Source: Acidaminococcus timonensis
Lineage (GTDB): Bacteria; Bacillota; Negativicutes; Acidaminococcales; Acidaminococcaceae
Length of the DNA stretch: 64,000 nucleotides
Assembly (NCBI RefSeq): GCF_900106585.1
Contig: NZ_FNWH01000004.1
Location: 124,001 to 188,000 of the forward strand
Reading direction: 5' to 3'
The notes beneath the pieces were generated by a model. That model searched no databases and was not told the origin of the DNA. It saw nothing but the letters and a program-made list of their open reading frames with translations. Positions 16,180 to 24,980 of the stretch are shown in pieces; position 1 is the stretch's first letter, and each line of letters opens with the position of its first letter. The position numbers and the translations under genes were made by a program.

Positions 16180-16539
16180 GATACCTTACTTCCTTTCCTA
16201 AGAGCTTTGCAGGGGTGCGACGAGTAAACTATTTATACAGAATATTATAACACGGATAAAAAGGGGCTGTGAAGGAAATACTTCACAGCCCCTTTTTGGC
16301 TGCCGGGCGATATACACCGCCCTATGTCTCTAGTCTCTGGTCTCTAGCCGAAGGGAAAAAATTTGCTGAAGCAAATTTTTGAACAGAATTCAATGCCTGC
16401 AGCTCACTATGGCGATGGATCCAAGTTCGCTGCATGCCCCCGGAGACGGTGGCAGCAACAACGTTCGCAATCCCCGCTTCCCTCTCCACTTGATTTGTGC
16501 CTTGCACCCCACCTGATTCCGCGGTATAATAAATATATT
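16180..16539. repeat. Intergenic region with terminator-like stem and heptamer-array copy 2
   Basis: It holds a -10 for larA on the minus strand (TATAAT, 16244-16249) and a stem AAAGGGGCTGTGAAG/CTTCACAGCCCCTTT (about 16261-16296). An array GTCTCTA GTCTCTG GTCTCTA (16326-16347) follows, with GCCGAAGGGAA and a hairpin AAAAATTTGC/GCAAATTTTT (about 16356-16380). The remainder has no ORF that I can support. Confidence 0.7.
16502..16530 (+). promoter_or_regulatory. Promoter of tRNA-Ala(CGC)
   Basis: -35 TTGCAC (16502-16507), 17-nt spacer, perfect -10 TATAAT (16525-16530), ending 9 nt before the tRNA. Confidence 0.8.
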
Positions 16540-16615
16540 GGGGCATTAGCTCAGCTGGGAGAGCGCAAGGTTCGCAATCTTGAGGTCAGGGGTTCGATCC
16601 CCCTATGCTCCACCA
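16540..16615 (+). tRNA. tRNA-Ala, anticodon CGC
   Basis: 76 nt including an encoded CCA. The acceptor stem GGGGCAU pairs with AUGCUCC and contains the G3-U70 pair that marks tRNA-Ala. D arm GCUCAGCUGGGAGAGC, anticodon stem CAAGG/UCUUG around loop UUCGCAA (anticodon CGC), T arm AGGGG UUCGAUC CCCCU. It reads GCG codons. Confidence 0.95.
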
Positions 16616-16626
16616 ATTCCAAACGC

Positions 16627-16665
16627 AAAGTACCCACGCCGGTTTCTTCCGGGTGGGTACTTTTT
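16627..16665 (+). terminator. Terminator after tRNA-Ala(CGC)
   Basis: AAAGTACCCAC and GTGGGTACTTTTT pair around a loop of about 14 nt, followed by T residues. Confidence 0.85.
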
Positions 16666-16676
16666 CATGTGTTCAA

Positions 16677-16733
16677 AACCAGCTTCGCGCTGGCAAAATA
16701 TAGGCGCTGTGAATGATTTTTTCACAGCTCCTG
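16677..16733. repeat. Partial heptamer-cassette copy (hairpin and terminator only); rrf2 terminator
   Basis: Hairpin CCAGC/GCTGG, then AAAATA and the stem GCGCTGTGAATGA/TTTTTTCACAGC, as in the full cassettes but without the 7-bp array. On the minus strand it ends the rrf2 transcript 4 nt after its stop. Confidence 0.7.
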
Positions 16734-16737
16734 TCCC

Positions 16738-17157
16738 TTACATCTTCTCTTTCTGTTTTTCCACCAGATCCGCCAGGGTGGTATTGTCCACGATATTGTC
16801 GATGGCGTCCTGGATTTCTTTCCACAGATCCAGGGTCACACAATGAGCCGCCCGGTCACAGACCACATGGCCCGGTTCCAGACAGGCCACCGGTGCCAGA
16901 GACCCTTCCACAGCCCGCAGGATCTCCCCTGCCGTGTAATCCTTGGGATCCCGTACCAGTTTGTAGCCCCCCTGGGCCCCTCGTGCGCTTTTTACCAGCT
17001 TGGCCCGGGAGAGCTGGGTAATGATCTGTTCCAGATATTTTTCTGAGATTTCCTGTCGTTGTGATACACTTTTAATGGGAACAAAGGATTCGGTCCCGTT
17101 GATGGCCAGATCGATCATCAGCCGCAGCGCGTACCGTCCCTTGGTAGAGATTTTCAT
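16738..17157 (-). CDS. Rrf2-family transcriptional regulator (IscR-like, probably Fe-S sensing)
   Basis: 139 residues. Winged helix-turn-helix with the Rrf2 start MKISTKGRYALRLMIDLA, the recognition region ISEKYLEQIITQLSRAKLVKS and the wing ARGAQGGYKL. Three cysteines at 92, 100 and 106 match the number and region of the IscR ligands, but the first spacing is 7 residues rather than 5. An Fe-S cluster is therefore likely but unproven. The start has AAGGAGGAAACCC upstream. The gene is divergent from the hydrogenase operon and is a natural candidate regulator of it or of Fe-S or cysteine genes. Confidence 0.88.
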   Translation of the reverse strand: MKISTKGRYALRLMIDLAINGTESFVPIKSVSQRQEISEKYLEQIITQLSRAKLVKSARGAQGGYKLVRDPKDYTAGEILRAVEGSLAPVACLEPGHVVCDRAAHCVTLDLWKEIQDAIDNIVDNTTLADLVEKQKEKM

Positions 17158-17191
17158 GGGTTTCCTCCTTGTACAGACTTCATTCCATATC

Positions 17192-17197
17192 ATTGTA
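17192..17197 (-). promoter_or_regulatory. -10 element of the rrf2 promoter
   Basis: TACAAT on the minus strand, 34 nt before the rrf2 start codon. The -35 is poor, which suits a regulated or autoregulated gene. Confidence 0.5.
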
Positions 17198-17225
17198 CTA
17201 TAGCTTATGGAAAAAAGGAAGGGTG

Positions 17226-17249
17226 AATCCCTACTTATTTATAGGAATT
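17226..17249. promoter_or_regulatory. Palindrome between rrf2 and the hydrogenase operon, candidate operator
   Basis: AATCCCTA and TAGGAATT face each other across 8 bp (7 of 8 positions complementary), just upstream of the rrf2 promoter and about 70 bp upstream of the -35 of the divergent operon. The position and size fit an Rrf2-family dimer site. The assignment is inference. Confidence 0.45.
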
Positions 17250-17318
17250 TTATTTTCTTATACGCTGCAGGAGATGCAGGAAAAATTGAAAATTTATCTG
17301 ATTTTTCCGTCCTGTCGA

Positions 17319-17348
17319 TTGACACATTTCCACACTGCACGATAAAAT
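17319..17348 (+). promoter_or_regulatory. Promoter of the NuoF/GltD-hydA operon
   Basis: -35 TTGACA (17319-17324), 18-nt spacer, -10 TAAAAT (17343-17348), about 60 nt before the GTG start. Confidence 0.75.
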
Positions 17349-17414
17349 AGAAACAGTTCTGTTTATTTTTTATATGTTTCTGTGGTTTTGTTTCCATAAG
17401 AGGGGGAGAATGGA

Positions 17415-19250
17415 GTGAGTCGCTTACAAATCGAAACGCCGGGCAGGGCCCAGACGGTCCTGAACGGTCTGTATCAGGATATGCACCGCCGGATCAGTGC
17501 CAGTTCGCCCGGTCTCTGTCCCGTGGATATGGCCCTGAACTTCCTGCGGTTCTGCCACGCCCAGAGCTGCGGCAAATGTGTGCCCTGCCGGGTAGGTCTG
17601 GGCCAGCTGGCCGTGCTCATCGAAAGGGTCCTGGAACGTACTGCCACACTGGAAACCATCGATCTGATCGAAAAAACGGCCCAGGTGATCGCCGATTCCT
17701 CGGACTGTGCCATCGGCTATGAAGCCGCCTACATGGTGTTAAAAGGGGTCCGGGGCTTCCGGGAAGATTACGAGGAGCACATCCTTACCGGGCGCTGCAT
17801 CTGCGGGCTGAGCCATCCGGTTCCCTGTGTATCCGTATGCCCGGCCCATGTGGATGTTCCCGGCTACATCGCCCTGATCCGGGAGGGCCACTACGATGAC
17901 GCCATGGCCCTGATCCGCAAGGACAATCCTTTTCCATCGGCCTGTGCCTATGTCTGCGAGCATCCCTGCGAGCACCACTGCCGCCGGATGATGGTGGACG
18001 CTCCGGTGAACATCTGCGGCCTGAAGCGCTTTGCCGTGGATCATTCCCAACCGGTGAAAGCCCCGGAGCCGGCTCCGTCCACAGGCAGGACTGTGGCAGT
18101 GATCGGGGGCGGCCCTGGCGGACTGACCGCAGCTTACTATCTGGCCCTGATGGGCCATGCTGTCACCGTGTACGAGCAGCGGCCCAAACTGGGCGGCATG
18201 CTGCGCTACGGGATTCCTGACTACCGGCTTCCCCTGGAGGTGCTGGACCGGGACCTGGACTACATCCAGAGCACGGGCATCCAGGTCCATACCAACGTAT
18301 CGGTGGGCAAAGACCTGCCGGTGGCAGAGCTGCAAAAGCAGTATGATGCCGTGTACATCGCCATCGGAGCCCACAGCGACAAACGGCTCCATCTGGAGCA
18401 TGAGGATGCCTCGGGTGTCTACAGCGCCGTGCGGCTGCTGCGGGACATCGGAGAAGGCCACATCCCTGATCTGACGGGAAAACGGGTCTGTGTCATCGGC
18501 GGCGGCAATGTTTCCATGGATGCCACCCGGACGGCCAAACGGCTGGGAGCCGCCTCCGTACAGTGTATCTATCGCCGGCGCCAGGAGGACATGACCGCCC
18601 TGCCGGAAGAAGTGGAAGCAGCCATGGCGGAAGGCTGTGAAATCGTCACCCTGGAGGCCCCTTCCCGCATCGAAGTGGACGAAAAGGGCCATGTGGCCGC
18701 GCTGATCACCCAGCCCCAGCACATCGGTCCCTATGACCACAAGGGCCGGCCCAGTCCTGAAAAGGCGGATCTGCCAGAACGGCGGTTCCCCTGTGACTGT
18801 CTGATCATCGCCATCGGTCAGGCCATCGTTACGGAACCCTTTGAAGCCATCGGTGTCACCATCCACCGGGGGACCATCCAGGCGGATCTGACCAGCAGTG
18901 TACCCGGTCTGGGCAACATTTTCGCCGGCGGGGACGCGGTCTCCGGTCCGGCCACGGTCATCAAGGCCGTAGCGGCCGGCAAGGTGGCCGCGGACAACAT
19001 CGATTCCTTCCTGGGCTTCCACCACCGCATTACCTGCAAAGTGGATATCCCTCCCGCCCATTTCACCAACACGCCCCCCTGTGGCCGGGTGAACCTGAAA
19101 CAGCACTGCACCCCCCATTGTGAAGGGAACTTCGAACTGGTCAGCGAAGGCATGACCCCGGAAGAAGCCCTGCAGGAGGCCAGCCGCTGTCTGCGCTGTG
19201 ACCACTTTGGGTACGGCAGCTTCAAAGGAGGGAGGAACCGGGAATGGTAA
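17415..19250 (+). CDS. NuoF-cluster/GltD-like flavoprotein fusion, partner of HydA
   Basis: 611 residues. The N-terminus is the [4Fe-4S] domain of NuoF without its FMN/NADH part: SCGKCVPCRVG (51-61) plus DSSDCAIG (about 95-101). Next comes the GltD/NfnB-like Fe-S region (PCVSVCPAHVDVPGY, then CAYVCEHPCEHHC), an FAD site AVIGGGPGGLTAA (about 228-240), a nucleotide site CVIGGGNVSMD and the C-terminal IFAGGDAVSGPATVIKA. It should move electrons between NAD(P)H and Fe-S carriers. The GTG start at 17415 follows AGGGGGAG; ATG 17410 stops at once. It overlaps hydA by 7 nt, so the two probably form a complex. Confidence 0.87.
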   Translation: MSRLQIETPGRAQTVLNGLYQDMHRRISASSPGLCPVDMALNFLRFCHAQSCGKCVPCRVGLGQLAVLIERVLERTATLETIDLIEKTAQVIADSSDCAIGYEAAYMVLKGVRGFREDYEEHILTGRCICGLSHPVPCVSVCPAHVDVPGYIALIREGHYDDAMALIRKDNPFPSACAYVCEHPCEHHCRRMMVDAPVNICGLKRFAVDHSQPVKAPEPAPSTGRTVAVIGGGPGGLTAAYYLALMGHAVTVYEQRPKLGGMLRYGIPDYRLPLEVLDRDLDYIQSTGIQVHTNVSVGKDLPVAELQKQYDAVYIAIGAHSDKRLHLEHEDASGVYSAVRLLRDIGEGHIPDLTGKRVCVIGGGNVSMDATRTAKRLGAASVQCIYRRRQEDMTALPEEVEAAMAEGCEIVTLEAPSRIEVDEKGHVAALITQPQHIGPYDHKGRPSPEKADLPERRFPCDCLIIAIGQAIVTEPFEAIGVTIHRGTIQADLTSSVPGLGNIFAGGDAVSGPATVIKAVAAGKVAADNIDSFLGFHHRITCKVDIPPAHFTNTPPCGRVNLKQHCTPHCEGNFELVSEGMTPEEALQEASRCLRCDHFGYGSFKGGRNREW

Positions 19251-20974
19251 CCTGCACCATCGACAACCAGAAAATCCAGGTGCCGGAAGGCACCACCATC
19301 ATGGAAGCCGCCCGCCAGGCCCACATTGTGATTCCCCACCTGTGCTATCTGAAAGGGCTGAACGAAATCGCCGCCTGCCGGGTGTGCTGTGTGGAAGTGG
19401 AAGGCGAACATGCCATGGTCACCGCCTGCAACAGCCCTGTCCAGGAGGGCATGGTGGTCCACACCAATTCACCCCGGGCACGGCAGACCCGCAAGACCAA
19501 TGTGGAACTGATCCTGTCCCAGCATGACTGCCGGTGCGCCACCTGTGTGCGCAGCGGAAACTGCCGACTGCAGGACCTTGCCAACGGCCTGGGCATCCAC
19601 GACAACCCCTACCAGGAGCAGCTGCCCAAAGGCCTGCGCCGGGCCTGGACCACCACATTCCCCCTGTTCCATGATTACAACAAATGCATCAAGTGCATGC
19701 GCTGCATCCAGGTATGCAACAAGATCCAGGACATGAACGTCTGGGATGTGGCCGGCACCGGCAGCCGCACCACCATCGATGTATCCAACAACCGGGTCAT
19801 CAAGGATTCGGACTGCACCCTGTGCGGCCAGTGCATCATCCATTGCCCGGTGGCCGGCCTGCGGGAGCGGGACGATACGGACAAACTCTATGAAGCCCTG
19901 GCAGATCCGGACAAAGTGACCATCGTACAGGTCGCCCCGGCAGTCCGGACAGCCTGGGGCGAATCTTTCGGCGTTCCCCGGGAGGAAGCCACCATTGGCA
20001 AACTGGCGGCGGCCCTGCGCCGGCTGGGTTTCGACCATGTATACGACACCACGTTTGGCGCGGATCTGACCATTATGGAAGAAGCCAGCGAATTCCTGGA
20101 ACGGTTCAACAGGGGCGAGACCCGGGACTATCCCATGTTCACCAGCTGCTGCCCGGGCTGGGTGCGGTTCCTGAAGGGCCAGTATCCAGAGCTGACCGGG
20201 CACCTGTCCACCTCCAAATCTCCCCAGCAGATGTTCGGGGCCATGGCCAAGACGTGGCTGGCCCAAAAGCTGGACGTTCCCCCGGAAAAACTGTACTGCG
20301 TATCCATTATGCCCTGTCTGGCCAAGAAGGCCGAATGTGCCCTGCCCACCATGCGCACGGTCCATGGACCCGATGTGGACCTGGCACTCACCACCCGGGA
20401 GCTGGTACGGATGCTGCGGGCCGACCGGCTGGACCCCGCCCTGCTGCCGGAAGAACCTCTGGATGACCCTATGGGGACCTTTACCGGCGCCGGAACCATC
20501 TTCGGCACCACCGGCGGCGTCATGGAAGCAGCCCTGCGTACGGCCTACGCCCAGCTCACCGGCCACAATCCGGATCCGGACCTGTTCAGGGATATCCGCA
20601 CCGGCCCGGCCCTGCGTCAGGCCACATACACCATTGCCGGCAGGACCATCCGCTGTGCCGTGGTCAGTGGTCTTGCCAACACCCGGAAGCTGATGCAGGC
20701 CCTGAAAAAGAAGCATGTGCACTATGACTTCGTGGAAGTCATGGCCTGTCCGGGAGGCTGTGCCGGCGGAGGCGGCCAGCCCATCCCCCGGCAGGACGAG
20801 GAATTCCAGGAGGTGCGGGGAGCGCAGCTCCACCAGCTGGACAAACACAACAAGCTGCGGTATTCCCACGAAAATCCCCAGATCCAGCGGCTGTACAAGG
20901 AGTTCCTGGGCAAACCCTTAAGCGAAAAGGCAGAAGAATTGCTCCACACCGATCATTTTGCGTGGAAGATGTAA
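19244..20974 (+). CDS. hydA: [FeFe] hydrogenase, full-length HydA with four accessory cluster sites
   Basis: 576 residues, the modular clostridial type. There is a [2Fe-2S] domain (C34, C45, C48, C62) and a His-ligated cluster HDCRCATCVRSGNC (94-107). Two [4Fe-4S] motifs follow: CIKCMRCIQVC (148-158) and CTLCGQCIIHCP (191-202). The H-cluster motifs are TSCCPGW (300-306), MPCLAKKAE (356-364) and MACPGGCAGGGGQP near residue 500. It makes or uses H2 in the cytoplasm. Its partner is a GltD-like flavoprotein rather than the HydB/HydC of bifurcating enzymes, fitting the GltD-associated group A hydrogenases (A2, from memory). Maturases HydE/F/G are not in the window. Confidence 0.95.
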   Translation: MVTCTIDNQKIQVPEGTTIMEAARQAHIVIPHLCYLKGLNEIAACRVCCVEVEGEHAMVTACNSPVQEGMVVHTNSPRARQTRKTNVELILSQHDCRCATCVRSGNCRLQDLANGLGIHDNPYQEQLPKGLRRAWTTTFPLFHDYNKCIKCMRCIQVCNKIQDMNVWDVAGTGSRTTIDVSNNRVIKDSDCTLCGQCIIHCPVAGLRERDDTDKLYEALADPDKVTIVQVAPAVRTAWGESFGVPREEATIGKLAAALRRLGFDHVYDTTFGADLTIMEEASEFLERFNRGETRDYPMFTSCCPGWVRFLKGQYPELTGHLSTSKSPQQMFGAMAKTWLAQKLDVPPEKLYCVSIMPCLAKKAECALPTMRTVHGPDVDLALTTRELVRMLRADRLDPALLPEEPLDDPMGTFTGAGTIFGTTGGVMEAALRTAYAQLTGHNPDPDLFRDIRTGPALRQATYTIAGRTIRCAVVSGLANTRKLMQALKKKHVHYDFVEVMACPGGCAGGGGQPIPRQDEEFQEVRGAQLHQLDKHNKLRYSHENPQIQRLYKEFLGKPLSEKAEELLHTDHFAWKM

Positions 20975-21005
20975 AAAAAGGTGTCGCTCGATGCGACACC
21001 TTTTT
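20975..21005 (+). terminator. Terminator of the hydA operon
   Basis: AAAAAAGGTGTCGC and GCGACACCTTTTTT form a strong stem with a short loop and T-tract directly after the stop codon. Confidence 0.92.
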
Positions 21006-21006
21006 T

Positions 21007-21119
21007 AGTGGCTAGTGGTTAGTGATTAGATGGATCAGCAATCAGTCAGAAGTTCGATTTGCAATCCGTAGGGGCGCACCAAGATTTTTGCCGAAGGCAA
21101 AATATCGCCCGGTGCGCCC
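21007..21119. repeat. Degenerate reverse heptamer array plus GC-rich palindrome
   Basis: AGTGGCT AGTGGTT AGTGATT (21007-21027) is a worn copy of the 7-bp array in reverse orientation. It is followed by GGGCGCACC (21072-21080) and GGTGCGCCC (21111-21119) enclosing TTTTGCC/GGCAAAA. This palindrome resembles dispersed intergenic repeats of Firmicutes. No gene is seen. Confidence 0.55.
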
Positions 21120-21143
21120 ATCCCTGGCCTGTAGCCATAGGCT

Positions 21144-22352
21144 CTATGCCCCTAACAAACTCCCGACCACCATCCCGATGTACGTCCCGATTACGTAGCC
21201 GAAGGTCCCTACCAGCATGGAAGGCCCCACCAGCTGCACCCATCCCTGGGAAATGGCCATGCCGGCCGCTGTGGTGGGTCCGCCGATGTTGGCGTTGGAC
21301 GCCAGCACGATATCTTCCAGGTTGAAGTGGAACAGCTTGCCTCCCAGGAAACAGAAGGCCATGTTCACCACCACCATGATGAAGCAGAACACGAACAACA
21401 GCGGTGCGTTGTGCAGGATTTCCGGAATGGAAGCCGGTACTCCGATGGCAAAGAAGAACATATAGATGAAGTACGTTCCGATTTCCTGGGCGCCGGACAT
21501 CCTGGACGCCTCTTTTTCAAAGAACGTGGCAAACAGCATGGAAAACAGGGTGATCCATACATACTGGCTGCTGAAGAAGGTGTTGCCCATCTTCGCAAAG
21601 CCTCCGTCCGCGGGGATTACTGCTCCCAGGAATGCCCCCAGGTTCCGGCTCAGGGTGACCACCACCACCGCGTACATCAGGTTCATGGCAATGTCCTTCA
21701 GGGAAATGTCCTTCCGGCTCCAGTAAGCCGCTGCCAGGGTCTCTGCATCCCCTTTGCCCAGCTGTTCCACCCGGTCGATGTGGGGATGGGTATAGTGCGT
21801 GCGGAAGAAAGCACTGCCCACGCATTTCAGCAGCACCAGGAAGTACACGGCCATATTCAGGTTATCTGCCACCACTGTGGCGGACACCAGGGTGCCGCTG
21901 GTCTTGAAGGCATCGGACAGGGCCACGAAGTTCACGCCACCTCCGATGTAGGAGCCGGTCATCATGGCTGCCACCTTGGCCAGTCCGGGAATGCGGCTCC
22001 CCAGGATTTCATAGCCCAGTACGGCACCGCACAGGGTGCCCACGGCCCCGATCAGAAAGATGAACAGCATCCGTCCCGTCTGCTGCCAGATCCGGGCCAT
22101 ATTGGCCTGGAGCAGCAGCAGGGGAATGGCCACCGGCACCGCATACCCCCAGATGATGTCATCGAAAAGAGGCGCATGGCTGGGGATCACCCCCAGATTC
22201 ACCAGCAGCACTGCCGCAAGCAGGCAGATGACCGCCCCCGAAATCCGGGAGGCCCAGGCATATTTCTGTTCCAGCCAGATGGCCCCTGCAATGGTCACAC
22301 AGGTAATGCTCAACAACAGCCAGGTGTTTCCCGGCCCAATCAGCGATGTCAT
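21144..22352 (-). CDS. DUF819-family integral membrane protein
   Basis: 402 residues, almost entirely hydrophobic, with about ten or more predicted membrane spans. Segments typical of the DUF819 (YjcL-like) family include LGYEILGSRIPGLAKVAAMMTGSYIGGGVNFVAL and, near the end, LASNANIGGPTTAAGMA. The two symmetric Gly/Asn-rich loops resemble substrate loops of carboxylate transporters, so a transport function is plausible, but no member is well characterised to my knowledge. ATG 22352 is preferred because GGGGGA lies 8 nt upstream; the frame is open to 22418. Confidence 0.75.
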   Translation of the reverse strand: MTSLIGPGNTWLLLSITCVTIAGAIWLEQKYAWASRISGAVICLLAAVLLVNLGVIPSHAPLFDDIIWGYAVPVAIPLLLLQANMARIWQQTGRMLFIFLIGAVGTLCGAVLGYEILGSRIPGLAKVAAMMTGSYIGGGVNFVALSDAFKTSGTLVSATVVADNLNMAVYFLVLLKCVGSAFFRTHYTHPHIDRVEQLGKGDAETLAAAYWSRKDISLKDIAMNLMYAVVVVTLSRNLGAFLGAVIPADGGFAKMGNTFFSSQYVWITLFSMLFATFFEKEASRMSGAQEIGTYFIYMFFFAIGVPASIPEILHNAPLLFVFCFIMVVVNMAFCFLGGKLFHFNLEDIVLASNANIGGPTTAAGMAISQGWVQLVGPSMLVGTFGYVIGTYIGMVVGSLLGA

Positions 22353-22442
22353 AAAACAATCCCCCATCCTCATTTTGTCAAAATAAAGCATACCTTTTAG
22401 TATACTTCTCTGTGACAAAAATGGAAAGGGGGAAATCTCTCA

Positions 22443-24980
22443 TCAGATATATCTTCCTGTAATGCTTTCCGGACAGTTCCGGATGGCCTCCCGGGTTCCC
22501 TGGGCCACGATCCGGCCACCGGCCTGCCCACCGCCGGGCCCCAGATCGATCAGGTAATCAGCATTGCGGATCACATCCAGGTCGTGCTCGATGACCACCA
22601 CGGTAGCCCCGAAATCGATCAGCCCCTGGAACACCTGCAGCAGGGTCTCCACATCCCGGGGATGGAGCCCGATGGTGGGTTCGTCGAACACGAACACTGA
22701 ATCCTTCTGGCCCTTGCCCATTTCGCTGGCCAGTTTCAGCCGCTGGGCTTCCCCGCCGGAAAGGCCGGGCGTTTCCTCACCCAGGGTCAGATATCCCAGT
22801 CCCAGGTCATGGAGCACCTGCAGTCGTTTCTGTACCAGGGAAAGACCGCCACAGGCTGCCAGCACCTGGTCCACGCTCAGATTCATCAGTTCCGGAAGGC
22901 TGTATGCCTTTCCGTCCCCGGCCTTCCGTAAAAGTCCGTACGCTTCCCGTCCATAGCGGGACCCGTGGCAGTCCGGGCAGGGAATATCCACATCGGGCAG
23001 GAACTGCACGTCCAGGGTGATCTGGCCGGTGCCGTCACAGGTGGGACAGCGCAGCTTTCCCGTATTGTAGGAAAAGTCTCCGGCCCTGTACCCTTTCTCC
23101 CGGGAAAGGGCCAGACGGGCATAGGCCTTGCGCAGTTCCGCATGGACACCTGCATAGGTGGCCACGGTAGAGCGTACATTGATGCCGATGGGAGTCGCGT
23201 CGATGAGTTTCACCTGACGGATGCCCTCTGCCTGGATGGACTTTACATGAGCAGGCAGCGGCGCGCCCTGGATATGGGCGGTCAGGGCCGGGATCAGGCT
23301 CTCCAGGACCATGGTGGTCTTGCCGGATCCGGATACCCCGGTCACCACTGTCATACGTCCCTGGGGGATCCGCACATCCAGAGGCTGCACCGTATGGATC
23401 CGGTCCGTAACCAGATGGAGGGTGCCCCGGTCGAACAGCTCCTTTTCCGGGATCACCGGCCGCAGCCGCCGGCATTCCCGCTGCCGAACCGTCCTGGAAG
23501 CCCTTTCCAGGCGCTGCTCTTCCGCCAGATAGGGACCGATCAGCGAATGGGGCGTATGCTCCAGTTCCTGGACCGTCCCCTGGGCGATCACCTGCCCTCC
23601 GCCGGCTCCGGCCTCCGGCCCCATTTCCACCAGATGATCGGCATGGAGCAGCACCTGGGTGTCATGATCCACCAGCACCACAGAATTGCCGTCAGCGATC
23701 AGATCATCCATGACCCCGGTCAGCCCCTTCAGGTTATAGGGATGGAGACCAATGGATGGCTCATCCAGGACATAGAGTACCCCTGTGGTCCGGTTCCGTA
23801 CGGCCCTGGCCAGCTGCACCCGCTGCCGCTCCCCGGTGGAAAGGGTGGCAGCCGCCCGATCCGGGGAAAGATACCCCAGTCCCAGGTCAAGCAGCCGTTT
23901 CGCCGTATCCAGGAAGGCTTCACAGATACTCCCGGCCATGGGAACCATGGCTTCCGGCAGGGTGGAAGGCACCCCCTTCACCCATTCCACCAGATCAGCC
24001 AGGGGCATGGCCGATGCCTGGTCCAGGCCAATGCCCCGCAGCCGAGGTGCCCGGGTGGCTTCACTCATACGGGTGCCATGGCAGTCAGGACATTCTCCTT
24101 CTTTCAGGTATTTGTCCACCCGTTTCATGCCTTTTTCATCCTTCACCTTGGCCAGCGCATTCTTCACCGTATTCACGGCACTGTAATAGGTGAAATCCAG
24201 TTCTCCCATCTGATGGGATTTTTCGTTCATATAGTGGATATGCTTTTTCACCATGGGGCCGTGGAGGACAATGTCCTTTTCCTGATCCGTCAGGTCCTTG
24301 TAGGGTACATTAGTGCGCACGCCCATCTCCCGGCATACATCCTTCATCAGGGACCACATGAGGGTGCCCCACACCGCCACGGCCCCCTCATCGATGGACA
24401 GATTTTCATCGGTGATCAGGGTGGATTCGTCCACGGTACGGATAACCCCCGTACCTCCACAGGTGGGACAGGCTCCCCGGGAATTGAACGCCAGATCCTC
24501 CGCCCCCGGTCCGTAAAATTTGGCCCCGCATACGGGACAGGTGATTTCCTGCATAGCCGCCACGGCCAGGGAAGGAGGGCAGTAGTGGCCGTTGGGACAG
24601 CGGTGGCTGGCCAGACGGGAGAACATCAGACGCAGGGAGTTGGACAGCTCTGACAGCGTCCCGAAGGTAGAACGGATGCCCGGTACACCGGGACGCTGCC
24701 GCAGGGCCAGGGCCGCCGGCACATACCGGACCTCCTCCACCTCCGCCCGTTCTGCCTGGGTCATCCGCCGGCGGGTATAGGTGGAAAGAGACTCCAGATA
24801 CCGCCGGGACCCCTCCCCATAAAGGATTCCCAATGCCAGTGATGATTTACCGGAACCGGAAACACCGGCAATGCCCACGATTTGATGCAACGGGATATCC
24901 ACGTCGATGTTTTTCAGATTGTGGACCCTGGCGCCCCGGACCTCGATGCAGCGGGGCAGTTTCGTATTGTGTGCGTCCAT
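22443..24980 (-). CDS. UvrA-like ABC ATPase lacking the UvrB-binding domain (UvrA2 type)
   Basis: 845 residues, about 100 fewer than UvrA. Two ABC halves: Walker A GVSGSGKSS (about 39-47) and GVSGSGKTT, signatures LSTGERQRVQLA and LSGGEAQRLKLA, Walker B YVLDEPSIGLHP and FVFDEPTIGLHP. Zinc-finger cysteine pairs are kept (CPVCG, CPTCGG, CPDCHG, CPTCDG). After RCPNGHYC the sequence passes almost directly to CPVCGAKF, skipping the region of about 115 residues that binds UvrB in true UvrA. It therefore probably does not load UvrB. Known UvrA2-like proteins act in damage tolerance or drug resistance. It stands alone. Confidence 0.88.
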   Translation of the reverse strand: MDAHNTKLPRCIEVRGARVHNLKNIDVDIPLHQIVGIAGVSGSGKSSLALGILYGEGSRRYLESLSTYTRRRMTQAERAEVEEVRYVPAALALRQRPGVPGIRSTFGTLSELSNSLRLMFSRLASHRCPNGHYCPPSLAVAAMQEITCPVCGAKFYGPGAEDLAFNSRGACPTCGGTGVIRTVDESTLITDENLSIDEGAVAVWGTLMWSLMKDVCREMGVRTNVPYKDLTDQEKDIVLHGPMVKKHIHYMNEKSHQMGELDFTYYSAVNTVKNALAKVKDEKGMKRVDKYLKEGECPDCHGTRMSEATRAPRLRGIGLDQASAMPLADLVEWVKGVPSTLPEAMVPMAGSICEAFLDTAKRLLDLGLGYLSPDRAAATLSTGERQRVQLARAVRNRTTGVLYVLDEPSIGLHPYNLKGLTGVMDDLIADGNSVVLVDHDTQVLLHADHLVEMGPEAGAGGGQVIAQGTVQELEHTPHSLIGPYLAEEQRLERASRTVRQRECRRLRPVIPEKELFDRGTLHLVTDRIHTVQPLDVRIPQGRMTVVTGVSGSGKTTMVLESLIPALTAHIQGAPLPAHVKSIQAEGIRQVKLIDATPIGINVRSTVATYAGVHAELRKAYARLALSREKGYRAGDFSYNTGKLRCPTCDGTGQITLDVQFLPDVDIPCPDCHGSRYGREAYGLLRKAGDGKAYSLPELMNLSVDQVLAACGGLSLVQKRLQVLHDLGLGYLTLGEETPGLSGGEAQRLKLASEMGKGQKDSVFVFDEPTIGLHPRDVETLLQVFQGLIDFGATVVVIEHDLDVIRNADYLIDLGPGGGQAGGRIVAQGTREAIRNCPESITGRYI

